Assembly (NCBI RefSeq): GCF_900111195.1
Contig: NZ_FOGL01000004.1
Location: 124,001 to 188,000 of the forward strand
Source of the DNA: Gracilibacillus ureilyticus
GTDB taxonomy: Bacteria > Bacillota > Bacilli > Bacillales > Amphibacillaceae
Direction of reading: 5' to 3'
Length of the DNA: 64,000 bases
Shown: positions 44,087-52,150 of the stretch, piece after piece
Layout: every line of letters starts with the position of its first letter
How positions within the stretch are numbered: position 1 is the stretch's first letter
The notes under the pieces: model-generated
What the model was told of the DNA's origin: nothing
The model's database searches: none
What the model saw: the letters and a program-made list of their open reading frames with translations, nothing else
Position numbers and translations under genes: made by a program

Positions 44087-47000
44087 TCAGTCTATATCCA
44101 GAACTAATATGGTAACAGAATTAGCGGACAATGTCACAACCGTTCCTTCGTCCTTTAATTCTAGTTCCGTTTCTACTGGGACCACTTGTTCCGCATCCTT
44201 TTTGTTTACATTTGGCTGATGAACAATTGATTCACTTCCTGTCACTGTAATCATTTTCGCTGTTGAATTTACTTTTATGTCTTTCAAGGAGATTTCAGTT
44301 GTTTTCTCAAATGGATCAGCATTTACCATCTTCACATACACATGATTATCGTCTTTAGTTACTGAATGGAAAATTTCATCATTATATGCTTCTAATTTGT
44401 AATCCAGTACTTTACTTGTGAATTCACCATCTGTATAAGAGCAAATTAATCTGTCCCCAGAGCCTCCGCCATAATTGACAGAAATGGTATAAGTCTTATC
44501 GTTACGGATGCCTTCGAAACAGCTAGCTCTTAAATTACCTGCAGCTGTACTGGAAGAATAATCACCGAGTGTATAGCCTTCGACTCCTTTTTTATATACT
44601 TTTACACCTGTTGCATCCCCGTTATAGCCAATTGCATACTCTATTACGTCCTTAGTCTCTGGAGAAATATTCGTTAAGCCTGCACCAATGTAAAAACCGT
44701 CATTACCGGAAATTTTCTTGGCAATTACTTCAACCTTATAGTCTGTCCAGCTATGGTTCATTACATACAAACCATTTAATCCACTATTCTGTCCCTTTAA
44801 GATGAGGCCCTTTTCAGAATCAAGCTCATATCCTTCAGAACCCGGAATCACTTTCCATTCAGACTTCAATTCTTCTGTAAAGTCCTGTTCGAACAATAAT
44901 TCCCCATTGATATTATCGATGACTTTCACATGTTTGACATGAATTTCGGCATCCCCTGTTGCGATCTCTATCCCGCCATGTGGCGCAATTTCCGTTAATT
45001 TTCCATTCCTATATGCTGAAAATGATGTATTTAACACTTTTGTGCCTAAATATTTTGCAAAAAGTTTCTGTACATAGTAATTTGGCGTAAACCAAACCGT
45101 TTCATCATCAAACCAGATTAAATCAGGGGTCCAGCGGTATGTCCCATCTGTCAGCACTTTGTTAAATAATGGCGCATAAGCAACTAACCTGACCACATCT
45201 GCGTTATTTTCATATCCTGTCATAATCGCAGCCTCTGCAATAGCACCTGCCAACGTATTTTTATCGGTTGAAGCAAATTCCCCTACAAAGACTTTTGAGG
45301 TTTCTTTTTCATCTAATGTGCCATCAGCATGATATGCCCTATAATAATAATTATAACGATCGACATTATTTAATAAGTACTCATTGGAACGGTAATAATG
45401 TTCATCAGCAATAGTATCCATGTAGTTATCCTGCTTTTCATACCATGAAACGGTCTCTTCCATCGTTTTCTTCCCATCGGTAAACTCTACAGTTGCATTG
45501 CCAGACATATTTCCGCTTAAAAACTTCCATCCCTGCTGATAAGCATCATCATCAGCTTGGGCTCCTACCGTTGAAATAATGTGTAATTCATAACCAGGAT
45601 AATTTCTTTCCATATAATCATCGATTTGCCCTTTGAAATACTCAAAGTTTGCGAAGAACTCTGTACCCCAGTTCTCATTTCCCACTCCTAAATAATGCAA
45701 ATCGAATGGATTCTCATGACCCATCTCTTTACGTAATCTGGCCCATTCATTGTGATCAAAGTCCGTGCTAATAGCAAAATCTATTAAATCAGTAAAGCTT
45801 TTTACATAATAATCTCTTAACTCACCACCTGCAGGGTTGACATAATCGGATCTCGCTTGACAGAGAACCCCACATGCCATTACTGGAAGAGGTGCAGCGT
45901 TCAGATCTTCTGCCAACTGGAAATATTCCATGTAGCCAAGACCCATTGTCATCATGTAACCCCACACATTAAAGTTTTCTTTTCTCAATTCAACTGCTCC
46001 TACAGAATCTTTCCATTCATATACATTTTCCCATATAAATGATCCTTCTGATATACAACCACCAGGGAACCGAAGAAATTTAGGATGAAGGTCAACTAAT
46101 GCATTGACAAGGTCTTTGCGCAAGCGATAGTTTGGATTCCCTTTATAATTGGTATGAGCTGTTTCAGATCTTTCTTCTTCTTTTGCCCCCCAAACGTCTC
46201 TTGGCATCAGTGAAACCATATCAATTGATGCTTCCCCATCAAATGTAAGTGTAAGCTGGCCAAGAGCTGTGTTAGAACCTGTAAGAACCAGATTTGGTTC
46301 TAAGCCGTACTTATTCCATTCATTATCACCATCTACTTGTACAGTTACTTTGTCACTTAGTGGATTGCCATGCTGATCTTGCAACTGTACATTAATCAAT
46401 GATGCATTCTCCGCTTTTGCCCAAATGGTAAAATCATAATATTCTCCTCGTTTAATGGACATTGCGCAATGATTGTTGGAATCAGTAAAACCTTTATTAA
46501 TAAGTGTTGCACCTGATGGTACTGTTAAAAAGTGAGAGTTTACTTCTTTGTCTTTTATTCCAAAAAACTCATTCAACCCACCCGTATTTTTTACTTTTAC
46601 TTTATCTGTATCTCCGAACCAAGCGTGTAACGGTACATGATTTCTACCTGTTGAACAGCCGCATGCACCAGATTCATGAGAGTAAGTATCGAAAGCAAAA
46701 GATTCAAAAGAACGATTTTGAACTAGCTCTGCATAAATCCCGCCATCTGCCGCATTATTGATGTCTTCGTAAAACAATCCATACATTATATCACTGACAT
46801 CTAATACTTCACTTCTTCCATCAATCGTTAAATGATGGGACGGCAGCCCTGCAGGAAGTACAGTAACTGTGAATACTTTCTCTGTTACACTGCCTGCCTT
46901 TTTTAAAGATGCAGTTAATGTAACTGGCTTTGGTTCATCGATATTCCCTACAATACCTCTGTCAGATAATAATACAGGATCACTCGACTTCCATGTAACT

Positions 47001-47839
47001 GTAACTTTCCCTCCCATAAGCGATGAAGGTAAAGAAACATCTTTTGAGATTACAGTAATAGGAAATGATAAATATTTATCTTTAGCAAGTTCAACAATTT
47101 CGTCATCTGTCAGAGATTCACACATCACTTCTATTACTTCATCTTCCGTTAATCCTGCTTCATAAATACGGAAATCAGATAAAGAACCATGGAAATCCGG
47201 ATCTGCTGCATGCTGTGACCGGCCGATATAATTATTGCTGTAATTGCTTTCCTCAATAAATGTTTCAAACCAGCTACGAAGCTGCTTATACGTACCGCTC
47301 GATGTTTGACTGATTGAACCATCTGCTGCAACTTCACCATTTACATAGATAACAGGGCCGGCACTGCTTAGTGTACCGCCTTCTGTTCCCCTGACAGACA
47401 TCGCCACATGAATCCATTCTCCTGATGGATACGTTTTTCCTGCATCAGCAAAAATGTCAGATTGTGAAAAACATACCCCTCGCAAATTACGTGAAAGGAA
47501 CATGTATGGTCCAGCGGGTCCCTTTCCGAAATCAAAGAAGCGTTCCCATACATTTGTACCCTTATTGAGATACACCCAGCTGCTTACCGTAATTCCAGTA
47601 TGATCGCTTACATTTTTTAATAAACCGGAGGGAAGCTGGATATAAGATGTACCATTATCCCCACCCGTGAATGTCACCGCTTTCCTTCCTGACACAGTTT
47701 GTACGGAAGGTTTTACTTTCCCTTTTGTTACAGCATTATTGCCATTTGCTGAACTGTCTCTCCCTACATCATCATGATCAGCGAAAGAATAATGGGCGAT
47801 AATTTTTTCTTTAAATGAATTGCCCTTATTATTTGTCAT
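44087..47839 (-). CDS. GH51 alpha-L-arabinofuranosidase with LamG domain
   Basis: 1250 residues. Layout: LamG/concanavalin domain (about 10-235), an Ig-like immunoglobulin segment (about 245-330), the GH51 catalytic part (about 335-970) and a C-terminal beta domain (about 975-1150, GNDGFYIGAG). Retaining residues: Glu722 in LGVGNENWG (acid/base) and Glu854 in VFVGEFAST (nucleophile); YGLFYEDINNAADGG and FPGGC are family marks. It removes arabinose from arabinan, arabinoxylan or pectin side chains. It starts MTNNKGNSFKEK with no signal peptide, which is odd for a protein with binding modules. RBS GAGGGGG. Palindromes upstream may be operators. Confidence 0.9.
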   Translation of the reverse strand: MTNNKGNSFKEKIIAHYSFADHDDVGRDSSANGNNAVTKGKVKPSVQTVSGRKAVTFTGGDNGTSYIQLPSGLLKNVSDHTGITVSSWVYLNKGTNVWERFFDFGKGPAGPYMFLSRNLRGVCFSQSDIFADAGKTYPSGEWIHVAMSVRGTEGGTLSSAGPVIYVNGEVAADGSISQTSSGTYKQLRSWFETFIEESNYSNNYIGRSQHAADPDFHGSLSDFRIYEAGLTEDEVIEVMCESLTDDEIVELAKDKYLSFPITVISKDVSLPSSLMGGKVTVTWKSSDPVLLSDRGIVGNIDEPKPVTLTASLKKAGSVTEKVFTVTVLPAGLPSHHLTIDGRSEVLDVSDIMYGLFYEDINNAADGGIYAELVQNRSFESFAFDTYSHESGACGCSTGRNHVPLHAWFGDTDKVKVKNTGGLNEFFGIKDKEVNSHFLTVPSGATLINKGFTDSNNHCAMSIKRGEYYDFTIWAKAENASLINVQLQDQHGNPLSDKVTVQVDGDNEWNKYGLEPNLVLTGSNTALGQLTLTFDGEASIDMVSLMPRDVWGAKEEERSETAHTNYKGNPNYRLRKDLVNALVDLHPKFLRFPGGCISEGSFIWENVYEWKDSVGAVELRKENFNVWGYMMTMGLGYMEYFQLAEDLNAAPLPVMACGVLCQARSDYVNPAGGELRDYYVKSFTDLIDFAISTDFDHNEWARLRKEMGHENPFDLHYLGVGNENWGTEFFANFEYFKGQIDDYMERNYPGYELHIISTVGAQADDDAYQQGWKFLSGNMSGNATVEFTDGKKTMEETVSWYEKQDNYMDTIADEHYYRSNEYLLNNVDRYNYYYRAYHADGTLDEKETSKVFVGEFASTDKNTLAGAIAEAAIMTGYENNADVVRLVAYAPLFNKVLTDGTYRWTPDLIWFDDETVWFTPNYYVQKLFAKYLGTKVLNTSFSAYRNGKLTEIAPHGGIEIATGDAEIHVKHVKVIDNINGELLFEQDFTEELKSEWKVIPGSEGYELDSEKGLILKGQNSGLNGLYVMNHSWTDYKVEVIAKKISGNDGFYIGAGLTNISPETKDVIEYAIGYNGDATGVKVYKKGVEGYTLGDYSSSTAAGNLRASCFEGIRNDKTYTISVNYGGGSGDRLICSYTDGEFTSKVLDYKLEAYNDEIFHSVTKDDNHVYVKMVNADPFEKTTEISLKDIKVNSTAKMITVTGSESIVHQPNVNKKDAEQVVPVETELELKDEGTVVTLSANSVTILVLDID

Positions 47840-47865
47840 AGATCCCCCTCAATTCGTCACTTAAT

Positions 47866-47880
47866 ATAAGTACAACTTAT
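47866..47880. promoter_or_regulatory. Operator-like palindrome 1 before the GH51 gene
   Basis: ATAAGT-ACA-ACTTAT, perfect arms, 27 bases ahead of the GH51 start; partial likeness to AraR sites (GTAC core with outer T/A arms). Identity of the regulator is a guess. Confidence 0.4.
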
Positions 47881-47902
47881 CAAAATAACTTAGTAATTCA
47901 CC

Positions 47903-47918
47903 AACATGTACTTACAAC
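47903..47918. promoter_or_regulatory. Operator-like site 2 before the GH51 gene
   Basis: AACATGTACTTACAAC; its complement matches about 12 of 16 positions of the Bacillus AraR operator (ATTTGTACGTACAAAT). Scored by eye. Confidence 0.35.
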
Positions 47919-47951
47919 TATTATAATATAAAATTCAGAAATTCCAACCCT

Positions 47952-48011
47952 TAAAGTGAGACTTTTGCTCATCGGGATATTACAGAAGCATAACGCTGTG
48001 ATAAAATATAA
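47952..48011 (+). repeat. Dispersed hairpin repeat, short copy at 48.0 kb
   Basis: Starts TAAAGTGAGACTTTTGCTCA and continues GGGATATTACAGA, then AACGCTGTGATAAAAT. Both ends match the long copy at 37.5 kb (AAAGTGAGACTTT; TTACAGAC...GCACCGTGATTAATAAAAT), with the middle missing. It lies just upstream of the DUF1801 gene. Confidence 0.5.
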
Positions 48012-48043
48012 TAAAGATCGCTCATAAAAAGGAGTAGAATAGA

Positions 48044-48496
48044 TTGCTGACTGTAGAAAACTATATTGATAAAGTTGATTTAAAGTGGAAAGATGCATTT
48101 GTTGAAATAAAAAAAGTGATTGATGAGAATATTCCAGAAGGTTTTGAACTAGAAATGCAGTATGGAATGCCTTCATATGTCGTACCATTATTTCGTTATC
48201 CTGATGGCTATCACTGTAAGCAGGACACACCATTACCTTTTATCAGTATTGCAGCACAGAAAAATCATTTAGCTTTATACCATATGGGAATATATGCAAA
48301 TGGCAGCCTATTAGAATGGTTTCAGAATGAATATCCAAATCATATGAAAACAAAACTTAATATGGGAAAAAGCTGTATCCGATTTACCAATCCAAAGAAG
48401 GTTCCGTACCAGTTAATTGGAGAGCTTGTCTCAAAAGTATCTGTCGATGAGTGGATAGAAATGTATGAAAACAGCCAAAAAGACGAAAAAGCTTAG
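48044..48496 (+). CDS. DUF1801 (YdhG-like) protein
   Basis: 150 residues from a TTG at 48044 (AAGGAG 9 bases upstream). The family pattern is clear: VIDENIPEGFELEMQYGMPS, FISIAAQKNHLALYHMG, GKSCIRFTNPKKVPYQLI. These small cytosolic proteins (YdhG, YdeI) have an unknown role, possibly in peptide or iron stress. Its promoter region carries a copy of the dispersed repeat. Confidence 0.85.
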   Translation: MLTVENYIDKVDLKWKDAFVEIKKVIDENIPEGFELEMQYGMPSYVVPLFRYPDGYHCKQDTPLPFISIAAQKNHLALYHMGIYANGSLLEWFQNEYPNHMKTKLNMGKSCIRFTNPKKVPYQLIGELVSKVSVDEWIEMYENSQKDEKA

Positions 48497-48557
48497 GACG
48501 GGAAGTTGAATTACGGTGCTTGCTCGTTTGCTACGCTAATTGTGCGATTTAAAGATC

Positions 48558-48655
48558 CCATGGAAAATCGAATGCCTTGGCGAAAATTTTTTCGGTGATG
48601 GTGGCATTCGGACGAGCCCTGAACACCTTCGCGCCAGAAAAATGCGGTTCCATGG
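48558..48655. other. Nested inverted repeats, possible structured RNA
   Basis: CCATGGAA (48558-48565) mirrors TTCCATGG (48648-48655); inside, CGAATGCC (48569-48576) mirrors GGCATTCG (48603-48610); inside that, CGAAAA/TTTTCG form a small hairpin. It lies between the convergent DUF1801 and MFS genes. A 68-codon frame spans it but has no RBS. Confidence 0.4.
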
Positions 48656-48672
48656 TATTCTAAAAACAAGAA

Positions 48673-48701
48673 AATGGTTCCAAGTTTTGCTCGGAACCAT
48701 T
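48673..48701 (-). terminator. Terminator of the MFS gene
   Basis: AATGGTTCC (48673-48681) pairs with GGAACCATT (48693-48701); on the minus strand it is followed by TTCTTGTTTTT. Confidence 0.75.
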
Positions 48702-48742
48702 CTCAATACTATAAGCTGGATATATACCACCAGCCTTTTCTT

Positions 48743-49954
48743 TTAGCCCTTTTTGGTTAAAGTGAAAAATGCAGTAAATCCAATTAATGATGTCGTAAAC
48801 AATGCCGCTCCCATCGGAATGGCACTTGATTCATCGATCCCAACGATCGGTGCGATAATGGAGCCCATTAATAATGGTGACATACCTAAAATAGCACTTG
48901 CGCTGCCTGCACGTTTTGCCTGATTTTTCATAGCAAGGGAAAAAGAACTTGTCAAAATAATCCCAATTGTAAACATATGGATGAAAATTGGAATGACAAT
49001 CATAGCAAGCGGTCCTTTAGTAATTGTCATGATTAGCAATAATGTATTCGCACACAGGGATACAATGACTCCAGTTCGTAACATTGTCCGTTCTTCGATC
49101 TTGCCACTTAGTTTCCCAACTAAAAAACTCCCCGAAATTATGGCTAAACCATTAATTCCAAACAGGAAACTAAACACTTGTGGAGAAACTTGATAAATCT
49201 CCTGATAAACAAAAGGCGTACCCGAAACATAAGCAAAGGTACCTCCCTGCACGAAGCATACCACTATCGCATAGCCAATAAAGGAACGGTCTTTAAGAAT
49301 TGCCCCCATTGTTTTTAGAGTACCTCCGATAGAACTGGGCTGTCGGTAGGCTGCAGGCAATGATTCTTTCAGCCGGAAAACAACCAGCATCACGAGAAAC
49401 AGACCAAATATTGTGAGAAAAAGAAAAATCGTGTGCCATGTTGCAAAAGGCAACAGTAATACAGCACCCCCACTAATCGGTGCAACCATCGGTGCTGTTG
49501 CATTAATAACCATTAGTAAAGAAAAAAATTGTGTTAACTCTTTCCCGCTATATGTATCCCTGACGACTGCACGCGATAACACAATTCCAGCAGACCCTGT
49601 AAAACCTTGAAAAAACCTGGCAATAATTAAAACGATAATATTTGGAGCAAAAGCACAAATTAATGAGGCAAGCGCAAACAATGAGATTGATATAATCAGC
49701 GGCTGCCTTCTGCCTTTTGCATCACTTATCGGACCAATAACAAGCTGTCCAACAGCTAAACCTATTAAACATGCCGTTAAACTTAATTGAACAAGAGAGG
49801 CACGAACTCCAAAATCCTCAGCAATCATTGGAAAGCTGGGTAAATACATATCAATATTGAATGGTCCCAGCATTCCCAGTAAAGCAAGTAATATTGCAAA
49901 ACCTATACGTTTTCTACCTTCTGGTGCTTCCATCGTTTGTGACAAATTAATCAC
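48743..49954 (-). CDS. MFS exporter, Bcr/CflA family
   Basis: 403 residues, 12 helices. The family signs are NIDMYLPSFPMIAEDFG in helix 1, the loop-2/3 motif GPISDAKGRRQPL, and the antiporter motif GSAGIVLSRAVVRDTYSG in helix 5. Bcr/CflA members expel bicyclomycin, sulfonamides, chloramphenicol or cysteine by proton antiport. No adjacent regulator hints at the substrate. Its start codon is at 49954 and the short gene upstream is separate. Confidence 0.9.
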   Translation of the reverse strand: MINLSQTMEAPEGRKRIGFAILLALLGMLGPFNIDMYLPSFPMIAEDFGVRASLVQLSLTACLIGLAVGQLVIGPISDAKGRRQPLIISISLFALASLICAFAPNIIVLIIARFFQGFTGSAGIVLSRAVVRDTYSGKELTQFFSLLMVINATAPMVAPISGGAVLLLPFATWHTIFLFLTIFGLFLVMLVVFRLKESLPAAYRQPSSIGGTLKTMGAILKDRSFIGYAIVVCFVQGGTFAYVSGTPFVYQEIYQVSPQVFSFLFGINGLAIISGSFLVGKLSGKIEERTMLRTGVIVSLCANTLLLIMTITKGPLAMIVIPIFIHMFTIGIILTSSFSLAMKNQAKRAGSASAILGMSPLLMGSIIAPIVGIDESSAIPMGAALFTTSLIGFTAFFTLTKKG

Positions 49955-50040
49955 CTTCCTAACATCCTGTATTATATAGGAGATAAGCAGGTAAGTATAA
50001 TTCCTTGCTTTACTAACAAATTTCCCTTAACGATTTAAGT

Positions 50041-50062
50041 GGAGCACCCGCAAAAGTGCTCC
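50041..50062 (-). terminator. Weak hairpin after the small minus-strand ORF
   Basis: GGAGCAC (50041-50047) pairs with GTGCTCC (50056-50062); there is no T-run, so termination is uncertain. Confidence 0.35.
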
Positions 50063-50132
50063 AACGTTTCTGCATATTTATTAAAATTAATACTAAGCGG
50101 GAGGATATCCCCCATTGCTCTAGAGTCTCCCT

Positions 50133-50324
50133 TTATCTGTGTACAATTCTATTAACTTCATTAACTATTTTTTGACTTTTTTCATAATCATTCTCGCGCT
50201 CTTCTTCTACCTTGAGACGCTTTGACAGTTTTCTGCTGTATTCTGCATACCCAAGTCCATGCGATTGCTGCATCGCTTTTTCCATCTCTTGTGTATATTC
50301 AAGAGATAACTTATGGTCATTAAT
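50133..50324 (-). CDS. Small charged helical protein, uncertain start
   Basis: The minus-strand frame reads NDHKLSLEYTQEMEKAMQQS, then HGLGYAEYSRKLSKRLKVEE, and ends NEVNRIVHR-stop. Composition and codon use look like a real, highly charged helical protein of about 63 residues. Its natural start would be an ATT at 50324 with GAAAGG 11 bases ahead; the first ATG is at 50285 (50 residues, poor RBS), and an in-frame TGA lies just upstream of the ATT. It is either a gene with a rare start or a slightly damaged one. Function unknown. Confidence 0.45.
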   Translation of the reverse strand: MNDHKLSLEYTQEMEKAMQQSHGLGYAEYSRKLSKRLKVEEERENDYEKSQKIVNEVNRIVHR

Positions 50325-50568
50325 AGTAGATCAATCCTTTCTTTGATGATTGTTATAAAATGTTATGTTAAACAATTCCCATTGCAATTATCGTTCAAAC
50401 ATCGTTGTTTTTAAAAATTTCTCCATAATAAATGTACGATCAGATAACTCTCCCTGTTGCAAAGCATTCTTCCATACTATTTCTTATCTCAATAATTAAT
50501 TTCTGAAAAATTTGAAACCTTTTGTTACGTAAGCCGTATGTAATTGTACAAAGGAGGGGAAAGAGATA

Positions 50569-50619
50569 ATGATACCGGGCTGCAATAATTTAATATGTAA
50601 TTGTTGCCATTTGATATGA
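50569..50619 (+). CDS. Cys-rich 16-residue micro-ORF
   Basis: A strong AAAGGAGGGG site precedes ATG and the short frame MIPGCNNLICNCCHLI, with four cysteines, then TGA. It lies in the 390-base region upstream of the TraB/GumN gene, about 100 bases before it, and could be a tiny peptide or a leader. The rest of 50325-50716 shows nothing else I can name. Confidence 0.3.
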   Translation: MIPGCNNLICNCCHLI

Positions 50620-50716
50620 GGTTAATATAAACAGAACATACATAATTCGAAAAGATAATAACATCCTCATATCTTTTCTAAAGTAGTTTACCTGCAAATA
50701 AGAGGAGAGAAGACTT

Positions 50717-52072
50717 ATGAAAAAATGGACAAAAGGAATTGTGGCATCGCTATTTGCCACTGTCATGATGCTATCAACTGTAATTCCTGCTTTCGCAGCA
50801 GAACCTCAAACACCTGATATTAGCCCATGGGCAGTAGGTGAGTTAAATGAAGGGGAAAAGTACGGGATCTTTCCAATCGAATGGTATTATGACAATTTCC
50901 GAAGCAATGAAATTTCTGAGGAACGTTTAAATGAAATTTTGATCCAAACTTCAGAAAAAATCGCTGGAATAGCACCTGAAAACTATAATGATTTTGAACT
51001 TGTTTCAGCCACTGGAACAACTAGAGAAGATGTATTAAACGGTTTATTTGAAATTGTTGCTCCATTAGAACTTCAAGAAGGAGAATCTGCCGTAGAGTAT
51101 TTCCAGGATAGAGAGATTATTGCTGGAACAGGAAAAGGGCTAGCACTGGAAAAACCAGCTACAACAGAACAGGCAGTAATATTTGCAACAAGACTGGTTA
51201 AAGATACCTATGACCAATTGGACGCAGGGGCAAAAGGAGTTGCCTGGAAAGTTGAAAATGAAGGAAATGTTGTCTATTTACTAGGCTCCATCCATGTAGG
51301 AACACCAGATCTGTATCCATTTAACAGCAAATTAGTTGATGCGTTTAATGAGGCTGACAGTTTGTATGTGGAAGCAAATCTTTTAGATACAGAAGGACTG
51401 CAATATTTCAATGAAGTATCTATGTTCCAGGATGGTACAACAATTAAAGATGTAGTAAGCGAAGAAACGTATGCGAAACTTGTAGATGTACTTGAGAAGT
51501 ATGACCAGCCAATTGAGACGTATGAATCATTTAAACCATGGAGTTTAGCAAGTTTAGTTTCTAATTTTTCAATGAGTGAAACATTTGGAATGCCAATAGA
51601 GCAAATGGCAAACTCAGGTGTTGATATGTACTTTTCAACAAATGCCCTGCTTACTCAAAAACCTATTCATGAATTAGAAGGGATTAAGGCTCAAGCAGAT
51701 ATGTTCAATGGCTTATCAGCTGAAGGACAGGAAGAATATTTAGTTGATACTCTTGATAGTGCTCTTAACACAGACTCACTGAATGGAGAAGCAGATATGA
51801 TTTCTGACTGGTTCAGTTATTGGATAGAAGGGAATGTGGACAGTTTTGCTGAAAGCTTTAACTCTGCTGCAACAGAAGAGCCAGATGAGTTTGGTGAAAT
51901 GCTGCTTGGTCAAAGAGATGTAGATATGTCAGAAAAAATCATGGGACTGTTAGAGTCTGAAAAAACTGCAACATCGTTTATTGTCGTAGGTGCAGGCCAT
52001 TTTATTACAGATGAAAGCATCCTTTATCACTTAGAACAAAACGGTTACGAGGTTGTACCTTTTTACGAATAA
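50717..52072 (+). CDS. Secreted TraB/GumN-family protein
   Basis: 451 residues. A clear Sec signal (MKKWTKGIVASLFATVMMLS through VIPAFA-AE) is followed by a helical N-terminal region of about 150 residues, perhaps SLH-derived, and the TraB/GumN domain (about 175-450): GSIHVGTPDLYPFNSKLVDA, LYVEANL, and near the end IVVGAGHFITDESILYHLE. The paired GxxH motifs resemble the metal-binding Tiki/erythromycin-esterase-like hydrolase fold. Extracellular peptidase-like activity is possible but unproven. Strong RBS AGAGGAGAG; terminator after. Confidence 0.85.
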   Translation: MKKWTKGIVASLFATVMMLSTVIPAFAAEPQTPDISPWAVGELNEGEKYGIFPIEWYYDNFRSNEISEERLNEILIQTSEKIAGIAPENYNDFELVSATGTTREDVLNGLFEIVAPLELQEGESAVEYFQDREIIAGTGKGLALEKPATTEQAVIFATRLVKDTYDQLDAGAKGVAWKVENEGNVVYLLGSIHVGTPDLYPFNSKLVDAFNEADSLYVEANLLDTEGLQYFNEVSMFQDGTTIKDVVSEETYAKLVDVLEKYDQPIETYESFKPWSLASLVSNFSMSETFGMPIEQMANSGVDMYFSTNALLTQKPIHELEGIKAQADMFNGLSAEGQEEYLVDTLDSALNTDSLNGEADMISDWFSYWIEGNVDSFAESFNSAATEEPDEFGEMLLGQRDVDMSEKIMGLLESEKTATSFIVVGAGHFITDESILYHLEQNGYEVVPFYE

Positions 52073-52078
52073 TTCAAC

Positions 52079-52108
52079 AGGTCGAGTTCATTTTTGACTC
52101 GACCTTTC
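52079..52108 (+). terminator. Terminator of the TraB/GumN gene
   Basis: AGGTCGAGT pairs with ACTCGACCT around a short loop, followed by TTCAT. Confidence 0.8.
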
Positions 52109-52150
52109 ATGTATTTTCATATGATAATAATCAGAAAACGAAATTATTTA

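Noticed and set aside
47898-48233. 111-codon minus-strand frame
   Set aside because: Antisense to the DUF1801 gene and the repeat copy, low-complexity product, no family.
48540-48746. 68-codon plus-strand frame with GDGGIRTSPEHL
   Set aside because: No ribosome site, coincides with nested inverted repeats and a terminator; its likeness to short frames seen in other Bacillaceae may only reflect a shared repeat.
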